Origin: Effusibacillus lacus
GTDB lineage: Bacteria; Bacillota; Bacilli; Tumebacillales; Effusibacillaceae
Length of the DNA: 60,365 bases
Reading direction: 5' to 3'
Assembly: GCF_002335525.1 (NCBI RefSeq)
Contig: NZ_BDUF01000010.1
Span: 1 to 60,365 of the forward strand
The notes under the pieces were generated by a model. That model was not told the origin of the DNA. It did no database searches and was given only the letters and a program-made list of their open reading frames with translations. The first letter of the stretch is position 1, and every line of letters starts with the position of its first letter. A program made the position numbers and the translations under genes. This document shows, piece after piece, positions 25,114 through 33,806 of the stretch.

Positions 25114-26865
25114 TCAACTGACCTTAAACCTGCCCAACAGTCTCTGCATATCTTCCGCCAGCAGCGACAAAGACTGGGCGGAGGTGGAGATTTCCTGCAT
25201 GGTCGCCAACTGCTCCTGGCTGGCGGCCGAATTCTGTTCGCTGGCGCTGGCGCCCTCTTCGGCAGCTTTCCGCACCACTTCGATGGCGCCCGCAATCTGT
25301 TGGGTACCGGCTGTCATCTGATCGATGGCGGATGTCATCTCCTGTGCCTTGTCCGCGACGCCGGCGACAGTTTCCCTGAACAGTTGGAACGCTTCATGGG
25401 TCTGCCGTGTCTTGGAGAGGCCGTCTGCTACCATGGATGTGCTTTCCTTCATGGCAGCAATGGCCTTGTCAATATCGTTTTGGATGACCCCAATCAATTG
25501 AGTAATCTGTTTGGCAGCTTCTGCCGATTCCTCAGACAACTTGCGGACTTCATCGGCAACTACCGCGAACCCGCGACCGCTCTCACCGGCACGCGCAGCT
25601 TCAATTGCCGCATTCAGCGCCAACAGGTTCGTCTGGCTGGCAATGGCCGTGATGGCGCTGACCATCTTGCCGATTTTTTGCGAATGATCGCCAAGCTGAC
25701 TGATGATCAATGCGGTTTCCAGTACAGTTTCATTGATTTGGTTCATCTGGTAAACAACGGACTGGATGGACGATACCCCTTTCTCTGTGACAGAGGCTGC
25801 TTGCACTGCATGTTTTGACACATCCTCACTGTGGGAAGAGACTTGTTGGATCCCGGTTGACAATTGATTGATGGCTGCAACCGTTTCGTTGACGCTGTCC
25901 AGTTGTTCCTTCGCACCTGCCGCAACCTGTTGTGTGGCGGAAGCCATCTGTTCTGTCGCCTTGGATGTCTGCTCGGCAATCGCTGTCAATTCGTCGGAGG
26001 AGGCGGCTACCTGCATGGAGGAATCCCCAATGAGGGAAACAATGTTTCTCAGATCGGTTACCATCTTATTCAGAGATGTTACCAGCAATCCGATTTCGTC
26101 CTTGTTTCTTACTTTGACTTCCTCAACAGCCAGGTCTCCGTCAGCGACTTTTTGCAAGACTGCCGAGACAGTCTTGACCGGGCGGGAAATGCTCCGGCTG
26201 AGGAGCCATGCTACTGCAACGGTGCAGAAAAGAGCTGCAAAACCTACAAGGATCAATATGGAAAGCGCGATGGCCTGGGTTCGTTCCGCCCTGGCCTGAG
26301 CGTTGCCTGTCAGTTCGTTAATCACTTTCTTCAGCTTGTCGTCAGTAGCCCAGAAGCTGTCAAACAGGTTCTTTTCTTCCCCGATTTTGTATCTCGCTTC
26401 CGCAAGACTCCCAGCCTTTAGCAAAGCGATTTCCTCTTCAAAGTGGCTTTCGATTTTTCCGGACTTTTCCTTTGCTTCTTTCACCAATTCTTTTAACTCG
26501 GGATGTTCATTTGTGAAAGACTCCATAATCTGAAGATTCTTCTGGATCCGTTCTTTTCCAAGCTTGTAATTTTGCAGAAAACGTTCCTCATCTGAAGCCA
26601 GATATCCGCGGACACCTGTCTGCTCCTGCAGCAGATCGTTCAGGATGTTGGAGGAAGCGGTCTGCAAGGGAATCAGTTCGGAAACAATCCTGTCCGTTTC
26701 CTGTTGGATCCTGTTCATCCCGTACCAACTGACTGCCACAAGTCCAGACATCAACAGCAAAATCAAAAGGTAACTGGCCGCCAGTTTCTTTCCGACCGAC
26801 AGGTTTACCGTTGATAAACTGAGTAAAATCTTGGCTATTTTGGGCACTTTAATGGGTAGGTACAT
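25114..26865 (-). CDS. Methyl-accepting chemotaxis protein with CHASE3-like sensor
   Basis: A 583-residue chemoreceptor. Transmembrane helix 1 (YLLILLLMSGLVAVSWYG) is followed by a helical periplasm-side sensor with the CHASE3 hallmark LLQEQTGVRGYLASDEE, then helix 2 (ALSILILVGFAALFCTVAVA), a HAMP domain and the signalling domain with the invariant hairpin tip NLLALNAAIEAARAGESGRG. The start has AAAGGGG upstream. It is divergent from pstS; the shared intergenic DNA of about 210 bp carries the putative PhoP boxes, so phosphate control of the receptor is possible. Ligand unknown. Confidence 0.93.
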   Translation of the reverse strand: MYLPIKVPKIAKILLSLSTVNLSVGKKLAASYLLILLLMSGLVAVSWYGMNRIQQETDRIVSELIPLQTASSNILNDLLQEQTGVRGYLASDEERFLQNYKLGKERIQKNLQIMESFTNEHPELKELVKEAKEKSGKIESHFEEEIALLKAGSLAEARYKIGEEKNLFDSFWATDDKLKKVINELTGNAQARAERTQAIALSILILVGFAALFCTVAVAWLLSRSISRPVKTVSAVLQKVADGDLAVEEVKVRNKDEIGLLVTSLNKMVTDLRNIVSLIGDSSMQVAASSDELTAIAEQTSKATEQMASATQQVAAGAKEQLDSVNETVAAINQLSTGIQQVSSHSEDVSKHAVQAASVTEKGVSSIQSVVYQMNQINETVLETALIISQLGDHSQKIGKMVSAITAIASQTNLLALNAAIEAARAGESGRGFAVVADEVRKLSEESAEAAKQITQLIGVIQNDIDKAIAAMKESTSMVADGLSKTRQTHEAFQLFRETVAGVADKAQEMTSAIDQMTAGTQQIAGAIEVVRKAAEEGASASEQNSAASQEQLATMQEISTSAQSLSLLAEDMQRLLGRFKVS

Positions 26866-26987
26866 GGTTTCTGCCCCTTTGTCGCGGTGATAATAAAAGG
26901 TTCCATTTCACTACTATACTTTGTTTGATTTGGAAATTGGTTAAGCAAATGTAAATGATGTCGACAGTTTTCGATTTTCTTCGCATC

Positions 26988-27026
26988 TTTACAATTTCTT
27001 AACAATCCTGCAATGATTCGTTTACA
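26988..27026 (+). promoter_or_regulatory. Putative PhoP box before pstS
   Basis: TTTACA at 26988, TTAACA at 26999 and TTTACA at 27021 fall on an 11-bp register (the third slot, 27010, is degenerate). This matches the Bacillus PhoP box of TT(A/C/T)ACA direct repeats with 5-bp spacers. Confidence 0.65.
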
Positions 27027-27076
27027 CAGGGCTGGTACCATGAAGGAGAACTTAAGCCTAAAGGGGGATTTACTCC

Positions 27077-28048
27077 ATGTTAAAAGGTATGTCGAAGAAA
27101 GCAATGGGACTGGCTATGGTCGCCACCCTGGGTCTGGGTGTGCTGGCCGGTTGCGGTTCCGCCAACAAACCGGCAGAACAGGGCAACAACAAGCCGGCAG
27201 CAGAAGCTCCGAAACTGTCCGGAACCATTAAGGCTGACGGTTCCAGCACCGTTGGTCCCATCACTGAGGCAGTTGCAGAAGAATTCAAGAAAGCTAACCC
27301 CGGCGTGCAAGTAACTGTAGGTATTTCCGGCACCGGCGGCGGGTTCAAGAAATTCACCGCAGGTGAGACAGATATTAACGACGCTTCCCGCAAGATCAAG
27401 GATGCGGAGAAGAAAGCCGCGGAAGAAAAGAAAATTGAGTACATTGAACTCGAAATTGCAAAAGACGGTATTGCAGTAGTAGTTAACAAAGAAAACACCT
27501 TTGTTGACAAGCTGACGGTTGCAGAACTGAAGAAGATCTGGGAGCCGGACAGCAAAGTGAAGAAGTGGAGCGAAGTTCGTCCAGGCTGGCCGGATCAGGA
27601 AATCAAGCTGTACGGTCCAGGAACCGATTCCGGTACGTTTGATTACTTCACCGAAGCAATCAACGGCAAGGAAAAAGCCAGCCGCAAGGACTACACCGCA
27701 AGCGAAGACGACAATACCCTTGTAAAAGGTGTTTCCGGCGACAAAGGCGGTCTCGGCTACTTCGGTTACGCCTACTATGAAGAGAACAAAGACAAGCTGA
27801 AGCTTGTTCCGATCGATAATGGCGACGGCAAAGCGCTGGCTCCCAACATCGGCAACATCAAGGACGGTACCTACAAGCCGCTGTCCCGTCCGCTGTTCAT
27901 CTATGTAAGCAAGGCTTCCCTGCAGCGTCCGGAAGTAAAAGCGTTCATCAAGTTCTACATCGAGAATGCTCCGAAGCTTGTGAAAGAAGTCGGATACGTT
28001 CCGTTGGATGAGCCCAAGTACAAGGAACTGCTGACCAAGATTCAATAA
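27077..28048 (+). CDS. pstS: Phosphate-binding lipoprotein of the Pst ABC transporter
   Basis: Captures phosphate outside the cell and hands it to PstC/PstA. The N-terminus is a lipoprotein signal ending in VLAGC (Cys 26). The mature part has the phosphate-contact motif [29 protein letters not shown], and [13 protein letters not shown]. At 323 residues it is full length. AAAGGGGG lies upstream. It begins the pstSCAB-phoU run and follows a putative PhoP box. Confidence 0.96.
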   Translation: MLKGMSKKAMGLAMVATLGLGVLAGCGSANKPAEQGNNKPAAEAPKLSGTIKADGSSTVGPITEAVAEEFKKANPGVQVTVGISGTGGGFKKFTAGETDINDASRKIKDAEKKAAEEKKIEYIELEIAKDGIAVVVNKENTFVDKLTVAELKKIWEPDSKVKKWSEVRPGWPDQEIKLYGPGTDSGTFDYFTEAINGKEKASRKDYTASEDDNTLVKGVSGDKGGLGYFGYAYYEENKDKLKLVPIDNGDGKALAPNIGNIKDGTYKPLSRPLFIYVSKASLQRPEVKAFIKFYIENAPKLVKEVGYVPLDEPKYKELLTKIQ

Positions 28049-28090
28049 CTTTCTCGCTTGCATAAATGAATTGGTAAACGGATAATAAGA

Positions 28091-28123
28091 AGTGTGGCGT
28101 TGTTGAAAAAATGGCGCCACACT
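28091..28123 (+). promoter_or_regulatory. pstS-pstC intercistronic hairpin
   Basis: AGTGTGGCG pairs with CGCCACACT; a TTTTTT tract follows 10 bases later. Such a stem would stabilise or partly terminate the pstS message so that the binding protein is made in excess over the permease. Confidence 0.65.
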
Positions 28124-28155
28124 TCAGCATGTTTTTTACGGAAAGGACTCATGTC

Positions 28156-29064
28156 ATGACCAACAACCAACCGATAGTCGCCAAAAAGACGAAGAATAAG
28201 CGGGATTTTGGCATCCGGTCGTTTTTGCTGCTTTGCGCAAGCGTGTCGATCCTGACGACCGTTGGCATTGTATTTGAATTGCTGTTTGAAACCATCAACT
28301 TCTTCCGGGAAGTTTCTTTGTTTGATTTTCTTACGGATACCGAGTGGAGTCCAACTTTTCAGGACAAGCACTTTGGTATCTTAACGCTTTTATCGGGATC
28401 TTTCCTGATTACGCTCGGGGCAAGTCTGGTCGCATTGCCTTTCGGTTTGGCAACCGCAATTTATTTGAGTGAATATGCACCGGACCGGGTCCGGAGGACA
28501 ATTAAGCCGATTCTGGAGATCCTGGCCGGCGTTCCTACCATTGTATACGGGTTTTTCGCTTTGACGTTTGTAACTCCCATTATCCGTGCCATCTTCCCCA
28601 CAGCGGGTGTGTTTAACGCATTGAGCGCTTCCATTGTGGTGGGAATCATGATTTTGCCAATGGTGGCATCGCTCAGCGAGGACGCGATGGTGGCTGTTCC
28701 CCGCAGTCTGCGTGACGGTGCGTACGCACTGGGTGCAACGAAGATGGAAGTTGCCACCAAAGTCGTGGTGCCGGCAGGGCTTTCCGGTATAATTGCTTCG
28801 TTCGTGTTGGCTCTCTCCCGTGCTATCGGCGAAACCATGATTGTGACCATTGCTGCCGGTGCAACACCGAAGCTAACCTTGAATCCGCTGGAAAGCGTCC
28901 AGACAATGACGGCCTACATCGTGCAGGTAAGCCTTGGCGATATTCAGCATGGCACCATTGAGTACAGGACGCTTTTTGCAGTCGGGATGACCCTGTTCCT
29001 GCTGACGCTCCTGATCAACATCATTGCCCAGTGGATCACCCGCAGATATAGGGAGGAATATTAA
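28156..29064 (+). CDS. pstC: Phosphate ABC transporter permease PstC
   Basis: One of two channel-forming subunits of the high-affinity phosphate importer. Six hydrophobic helices and the permease loop [19 protein letters not shown] are clear, as are [14 protein letters not shown] and [11 protein letters not shown] use ATG 28156 (302 residues), with AAAGGA upstream; a longer frame from 28111 lies inside the hairpin. Its last codon overlaps the pstA start. Confidence 0.95.
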   Translation: MTNNQPIVAKKTKNKRDFGIRSFLLLCASVSILTTVGIVFELLFETINFFREVSLFDFLTDTEWSPTFQDKHFGILTLLSGSFLITLGASLVALPFGLATAIYLSEYAPDRVRRTIKPILEILAGVPTIVYGFFALTFVTPIIRAIFPTAGVFNALSASIVVGIMILPMVASLSEDAMVAVPRSLRDGAYALGATKMEVATKVVVPAGLSGIIASFVLALSRAIGETMIVTIAAGATPKLTLNPLESVQTMTAYIVQVSLGDIQHGTIEYRTLFAVGMTLFLLTLLINIIAQWITRRYREEY

Positions 29065-29921
29065 TGTCTTCCGGACGACTTCAACTTCGCAAAACGATGG
29101 ACAAACTGTCCAAAGCCGTCTTTTTTCTTGCCACGTCTTTTGGAATCATAGCGCTTGCCATATTATTGTATAACATCATATCGCAGGGAATCGGCTGGTT
29201 GGACTGGCAGTTTCTTACAAGCTTTCCCTCCCGTTTTCCGGAAAAGGCAGGGGTTAAACCGGCGTTGATCGGAAGCTTGTGGGTGATCGGATTTACGGCT
29301 CCGGTTGCATTTGTCGTGGGACTGGGAACCGCATTGTATCTTGAAGAATACGCGCAAAAAGGCCGTTTCAGCCGGTTGATCCAGATCAATATCAACAATT
29401 TGGCCGGTGTGCCGTCCATCGTATTCGGGATTCTGGGTCTCGGCCTGTTCGTCAAGAACCTCGGTCTTGGCCGCTCGATCCTGTCTGCCGCCCTGACCAT
29501 GGCGCTGCTGATCCTGCCGATCATCGTGGTAGCATCCCAGGAAGCGCTCCGGAGCGTACCGCAGCATCTGCGAAACGCATCTTATGCGCTGGGTGCCACC
29601 AAATGGCAAACCATCTGGCGGGTGGTGCTGCCGGCCGCTTTTCCCAGCATTCTGACCGGGGTCATCCTGGCGGTTTCAAGGGCCATCGGGGAAACGGCTC
29701 CACTGGTTGTGGTCGGTGCGGTTGGCTTTATGTCGTTTGTGCCCAATTCGCCGTTTGATTTGTTTACGGTCTTGCCGATTCAGATCTTCCATTGGACAGC
29801 CCGTCCCCAAGAGGAATTCCGCTATATTGCGGCAGCGGCCATCATGGTGCTGCTTGCGGTGTTGTTCACTCTGAACGCACTGGCGGTTTATCTGCGCAAC
29901 AAATATCAGAAACGTTTCTAG
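29064..29921 (+). CDS. pstA: Phosphate ABC transporter permease PstA
   Basis: Partner permease of PstC. The 285-residue protein shows six helices, LAGVPSIVFGILGLGLF, the coupling loop YALGATKWQTIWRVVLPAAF and SRAIGETAPLVVVGA. Its ATG shares a base with the pstC stop codon (TAATG), with GGAGGAA upstream, so the two subunits are made in equal amounts. Confidence 0.95.
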   Translation: MSSGRLQLRKTMDKLSKAVFFLATSFGIIALAILLYNIISQGIGWLDWQFLTSFPSRFPEKAGVKPALIGSLWVIGFTAPVAFVVGLGTALYLEEYAQKGRFSRLIQININNLAGVPSIVFGILGLGLFVKNLGLGRSILSAALTMALLILPIIVVASQEALRSVPQHLRNASYALGATKWQTIWRVVLPAAFPSILTGVILAVSRAIGETAPLVVVGAVGFMSFVPNSPFDLFTVLPIQIFHWTARPQEEFRYIAAAAIMVLLAVLFTLNALAVYLRNKYQKRF

Positions 29922-29972
29922 GCCGATTGACCTGACACAAAGGGAACGCCTGAGAAAAGGAGCGATATAATA

Positions 29973-30725
29973 GTGAGCATCATTGAAGTAACCGATTTGA
30001 ACCTCTTTTACGGAGAACGTCAGGCACTGTTCAACGTGAATATTTCTATAGAAGATAAAAGCATCACCGCCCTGATCGGTCCGTCCGGCTGCGGCAAGTC
30101 AACTTTTCTTCGGACGCTGAACCGGATGAACGATATGATTCCGGGAGTAACAATTACAGGAACCGTGGAAGTGGCGGGGAACAATATATATGAGGACAAC
30201 ATTGACGTGGAAGTTCTGCGCAAGAATATAGGTATGGTGTTCCAGCAGCCGAATCCGTTTCCAAAGAGCATTTACGACAACATTGCCTTCGGCCCGAGGC
30301 TGCACGGCATTACAAACCGCTCGGAACTGGACGGGATTGTGGAAACCAGCCTAAAGGCGGCCGTTCTGTGGGATGAAGTGAAAGATGTGCTGAAAAAACC
30401 GGCCTACAGCTTGTCCGGGGGCCAGCAGCAGCGTTTGTGCATCGCCAGGGCGTTGGCGGTCAATCCGCAGATTCTGTTGATGGACGAACCGACATCTGCC
30501 CTCGACCCGATTTCCACTGCTAAAATCGAAGAGCTGCTCGTAGAATTAAAAAAGAAGTACACCATCGTCATCGTAACCCACAATATGCAGCAGGCAGCCA
30601 GGATTTCCGGGGTTACGGCCTTTTTCCTTAACGGGTATCTGATCGAATCGGGGGAAACGGACAAAATCTTTACGGCCCCGAATGACCCGCGAACCGAAGA
30701 TTACATCACCGGACGGTTCGGCTAA
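29973..30725 (+). CDS. pstB: Phosphate ABC transporter ATPase PstB
   Basis: Energises the phosphate importer. It has Walker [14 protein letters not shown]-loop [11 protein letters not shown], signature [15 protein letters not shown], Walker [14 protein letters not shown] and the switch histidine in IVTHNMQQA. The 250-residue length is normal. Start is GTG after AAAAGGAGCG. Confidence 0.97.
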   Translation: MSIIEVTDLNLFYGERQALFNVNISIEDKSITALIGPSGCGKSTFLRTLNRMNDMIPGVTITGTVEVAGNNIYEDNIDVEVLRKNIGMVFQQPNPFPKSIYDNIAFGPRLHGITNRSELDGIVETSLKAAVLWDEVKDVLKKPAYSLSGGQQQRLCIARALAVNPQILLMDEPTSALDPISTAKIEELLVELKKKYTIVIVTHNMQQAARISGVTAFFLNGYLIESGETDKIFTAPNDPRTEDYITGRFG

Positions 30726-30758
30726 TACTCGAATCTTATCTATTGCTGGAGGAATTGG

Positions 30759-31418
30759 ATGGATACACGGTCGAATTTTCACCAATCATTGGAAGAACTG
30801 CAGGCAGACCTCCTGAAAATGGGAACGCTCGTGGAAGAGGCGATCTATCAGGCGGTCAAATCCCTCGCCAGGATGGATGTCAAAATGGCGGAAGAAACGA
30901 TTGAGCAAGATGACAAAATTGACCAGATGATGCTGGAGATTGAGGAGCGGTGCCTGCGTCTGATTGCGCTGCAGCAGCCGATGGCGGGCGATCTGCGCGT
31001 AATTGGCATGGCCATGAAGATTGTCACCGACCTGGAGAGGATTGCCGATCATGCGGTGGACATTGCAAAAACCACCAGGCGTCTGGCCGGCGAAACACTG
31101 GTGAAACCGCTGGTTGATATTCCCAGAATGGCTGACATTGCAAAGGAAATGCTGCGGGACGCGCTGACGGCGTTTGTCGAGAAGAACGTTGCCAGGGCAG
31201 AAGGCCTGGCGGAGAAAGACGACCAGGTTGACAAGCTTTATACGGAAATCTTCCAGGAGATCATCGGGTTGATGGGAACCGATCTGTCGGTGAACCGTCA
31301 AGTGACTCATCTGCTGATGGTAGCCCGTTATTTGGAACGTGTGGCCGACCACGCGACAAACATTGGCGAATGGGTGATCTACATGGTCACCGGTCAGCGA
31401 AAGGATCTGAATCTGTAA
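30759..31418 (+). CDS. phoU: PhoU, phosphate signalling regulator
   Basis: Links the Pst transporter to the PhoR kinase so that the Pho regulon is silent when phosphate is plentiful. The 219-residue all-helical protein has two repeats with the metal-binding signatures ERIADHAVDIAK and ERVADHATNIGEW. ATG follows GGAGG. It ends the pst genes and precedes a second PhoU-fold protein. Confidence 0.95.
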   Translation: MDTRSNFHQSLEELQADLLKMGTLVEEAIYQAVKSLARMDVKMAEETIEQDDKIDQMMLEIEERCLRLIALQQPMAGDLRVIGMAMKIVTDLERIADHAVDIAKTTRRLAGETLVKPLVDIPRMADIAKEMLRDALTAFVEKNVARAEGLAEKDDQVDKLYTEIFQEIIGLMGTDLSVNRQVTHLLMVARYLERVADHATNIGEWVIYMVTGQRKDLNL

Positions 31419-31466
31419 TGCGGAAGGAGCCCCTGCGGGATTCCTTTCCCTCAGGGGGAACCTCTT

Positions 31467-32078
31467 GTGTTTAAAAAGAAGAACCGGTTCTTTGACATGC
31501 TCGTCCGGATCACTGAGAATCTGCTGAATGCGGCACTGGTGTTTCAGGACGGGCTGAAAAACTATCGGAACGGTGATCAATTGTTTCTCTCCATCAAACC
31601 CTACGAAACGGCCGGGGATGAATATACCCATCAAATGATCCGGGAACTGAACGCCACTTATATGACTCCCATTGACCGGGAGGACATCCTGGCACTGGCG
31701 ACCAAACTCGATCAGATCCTGGACGGTCTTGAAGCGGCCGCCAACCGTTTTGACATGTTTGACATCCGGACGATCGATACCTTTATGCTGGATTTCGCAG
31801 CCAACATTGTGCACTGTTCCGGACAATTGGAGCAGGCGATGAAAGCTCTGCAGAAAAGAAACATGCTGGAGATCCGCCAGTATACAGTAAGAATCAATCA
31901 ACTTGAAAACGAAGGGGACAAGCTGATGCGTGATTCCATCAAGTCCCTGTTTGCCAGAACAACGGATCCGGTGGAAATCATCAAGTTGAAGGAAGTCTAT
32001 GAGATGCTGGAAGAGGTGTCCGACAGTTGTGAAGAAGCGGCTCAGGTTCTGGAATCGATTGTCATGACGAATGCTTGA
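31467..32078 (+). CDS. DUF47 PhoU-like protein, partner of Pit transporters
   Basis: A 203-residue helical protein of the DUF47 (TIGR00153, YkaA) family, distant relatives of PhoU nearly always encoded with a Pit phosphate transporter. Features: FFDMLVRITENLL, DREDILALATKLDQILDG and EVSDSCEEAAQVLESI. The GTG start follows GGGGGAACC within a small hairpin. Its gene overlaps or abuts the Pit gene, in line with control of Pit activity. Confidence 0.9.
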   Translation: MFKKKNRFFDMLVRITENLLNAALVFQDGLKNYRNGDQLFLSIKPYETAGDEYTHQMIRELNATYMTPIDREDILALATKLDQILDGLEAAANRFDMFDIRTIDTFMLDFAANIVHCSGQLEQAMKALQKRNMLEIRQYTVRINQLENEGDKLMRDSIKSLFARTTDPVEIIKLKEVYEMLEEVSDSCEEAAQVLESIVMTNA

Positions 32079-32089
32079 GGAAGTGTATT

Positions 32090-33076
32090 GTGACGCTGAT
32101 TGTCATTATTGTATTATTGGCGGTCGCTTTTGATTTCATCAACGGTTTTCATGATACAGCCAACTCCATTGCCACATCCATCTCAACGAAAGCTCTGTCT
32201 CCGCGGTTTGCGGTAATCTATGCGGGGGTTCTTAACTTTGCGGGAGCACTCGTCTGGACAGAGGTAGCCAAGTCCATCGGCGGGAAAATCGCCGATCCGT
32301 CCAAGATTGACAACGGTGTGGAGATTGTTATGGCAGCCTTGATTTCGGCCATTGCCTGGAATCTGATTACCTGGTATTACGGGATTCCTTCTTCCTCTTC
32401 CCACGCTTTGATCGGTTCGTTAACAGGTGCCGTATTTGCAGGTGCAGGAGCCAGCGGAGTGGATTGGGGCAGTTTTGCCTCGATTGTACAAGCTTTGATC
32501 CTGGCCCCTGTTCTCGCCTTCTGTTTGGGGTTTCTGGTAATGAAGCTGTTAAAATGGATTGTCGGGAACCTGTCGCCCCACCGGGTGAACAGATGGTTCC
32601 GCTTTCTGCAGATCTTTTCTGCCGGTATGCAAGCATTCACCCATGGGGGAAATGACGCGCAAAAAGCGATGGGCATCCTCGTTTTTGCGCTGGTGGCAGG
32701 CGGATTCCAAACCGATCTGGAAGTCCCCCTCTGGGTCAAAATCGTGGCTGCAACTGCGATGGGGATTGGAACATCGGTAGGCGGCTGGCGGATCATCAAG
32801 ACGGTCAGCTCCAAAATCATCAAAATTGAGCCTCTGAACGGCTTTTCTGCCGACCTGACTTCATCTGTCGTGGTCCAGACAGCCACCGCTCTGGCATTGC
32901 CGGTCTCCACCACTCATGTCGTTTCTTCGGGGATCATGGGAACCGGAGCGGCCAAACAGTTCTACAGGGTTCACTGGCGGATGGCAGGACGCATCATCCT
33001 GACCTGGCTGATCACGATTCCGATTTGCGCGGTTTTGGCAGGTCTTGGCTTTTGGTTGATAGATTCCATCTTTTAA
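32090..33076 (+). CDS. pit: Pit-family low-affinity inorganic phosphate transporter
   Basis: A secondary phosphate carrier with about ten hydrophobic helices. Signature repeats at both halves: FDFINGFHDTANSIATSIST at the N-terminus, GIPSSSSHALIGSLTGA, and GGNDAQKAMGI with ALPVSTTHVVSSGIMGTGAA at the C-terminus. I choose GTG 32090 with GAGGAAG upstream; TTG 32075 would overlap the DUF47 gene by four bases. Its presence next to pstSCAB gives both high- and low-affinity uptake in one locus. Confidence 0.93.
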   Translation: MTLIVIIVLLAVAFDFINGFHDTANSIATSISTKALSPRFAVIYAGVLNFAGALVWTEVAKSIGGKIADPSKIDNGVEIVMAALISAIAWNLITWYYGIPSSSSHALIGSLTGAVFAGAGASGVDWGSFASIVQALILAPVLAFCLGFLVMKLLKWIVGNLSPHRVNRWFRFLQIFSAGMQAFTHGGNDAQKAMGILVFALVAGGFQTDLEVPLWVKIVAATAMGIGTSVGGWRIIKTVSSKIIKIEPLNGFSADLTSSVVVQTATALALPVSTTHVVSSGIMGTGAAKQFYRVHWRMAGRIILTWLITIPICAVLAGLGFWLIDSIF

Positions 33077-33109
33077 GGACGATCCATGTCCAATGTGGAG
33101 GTGCGGTGC

Positions 33110-33805
33110 ATGGCTACCCGTGTCTTAGTGGTCGACGATGAGGAATCGATAGTCAAGTTGGTGGAATACAACCTGTCCCAGGCAGGTTTTGAAGTGCTGA
33201 CGGCAGACAACGGTCTGTCCGCAATTGAAACGGTTCGCAGCCAGCGGCCGGAACTGATCATACTCGATCTTATGCTTCCCGGAATGGGTGGGATGGATGT
33301 CTGCCAGCGCCTGCGCCGGGAAGGGGTCACCACCCCGATTATCATGCTGACCGCCAAAGATGATGAAGTGGATCGGATTCTGGGCCTGGAAATGGGAGCG
33401 GACGACTATGTAACGAAGCCCTTCTCCCCGAGGGAGCTGGTGGCGCGTGTGAAAGCGGTTCTGCGCCGGGCCTCTGACGAACCAGGCAATGTGGATGGCG
33501 TATTCCATTGCGGCGACATTACCATCGATGTGAACAAGTACGAAGTGACAATCCGCGGCGAACGGGTGGATCTCACCCCCCGCGAGTTTGAACTGCTCTA
33601 CTATTTGGCCAAAAATATGGGACGGGTGCTCAGCCGCGACCATCTGCTGGACAAGGTATGGGGATATGAGTTTGCGGGGGACACCCGGATTGTGGATGTC
33701 CATATCTCGCACTTGCGGGACAAGCTGGAGAAAGAGCCGAAGAACCCGGAATACATCAAGACGGTTCGCGGCGTCGGTTACAAGTTGGTCCAGGGAGAGG
33801 CGTAA
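33110..33805 (+). CDS. phoP: PhoP-type OmpR-family response regulator
   Basis: DNA-binding regulator of phosphate starvation. The receiver has VLVVDDEESIVKLVEYNL, phosphoacceptor Asp 53 in LIILDLMLPG and TAKDDEVD; the winged helix has LTPREFELLYYLAKN, DHLLDKVWGYEF and TRIVDVHISHLRDKLE. I choose ATG 33110 with GGAGGTG six bases upstream over ATG 33086. PhoR follows immediately. Assignment to Pho rather than another OmpR regulator rests on the surrounding pst and phosphatase genes. Confidence 0.92.
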   Translation: MATRVLVVDDEESIVKLVEYNLSQAGFEVLTADNGLSAIETVRSQRPELIILDLMLPGMGGMDVCQRLRREGVTTPIIMLTAKDDEVDRILGLEMGADDYVTKPFSPRELVARVKAVLRRASDEPGNVDGVFHCGDITIDVNKYEVTIRGERVDLTPREFELLYYLAKNMGRVLSRDHLLDKVWGYEFAGDTRIVDVHISHLRDKLEKEPKNPEYIKTVRGVGYKLVQGEA

Positions 33806-33806
33806 T

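Noticed and set aside
24775-25818. 347-residue plus-strand frame spanning repeat copy 2 and the chemoreceptor 3' end
   Set aside because: It joins repeat sequence, an HMA-like remnant and antisense chemoreceptor sequence; it is not one gene.
33588-33806. Upstream extension of the phoR frame to 664 residues
   Set aside because: The extension lies within phoP in another frame; GTG 33807 with AGGGAGAGG gives the normal PhoR N-terminus.
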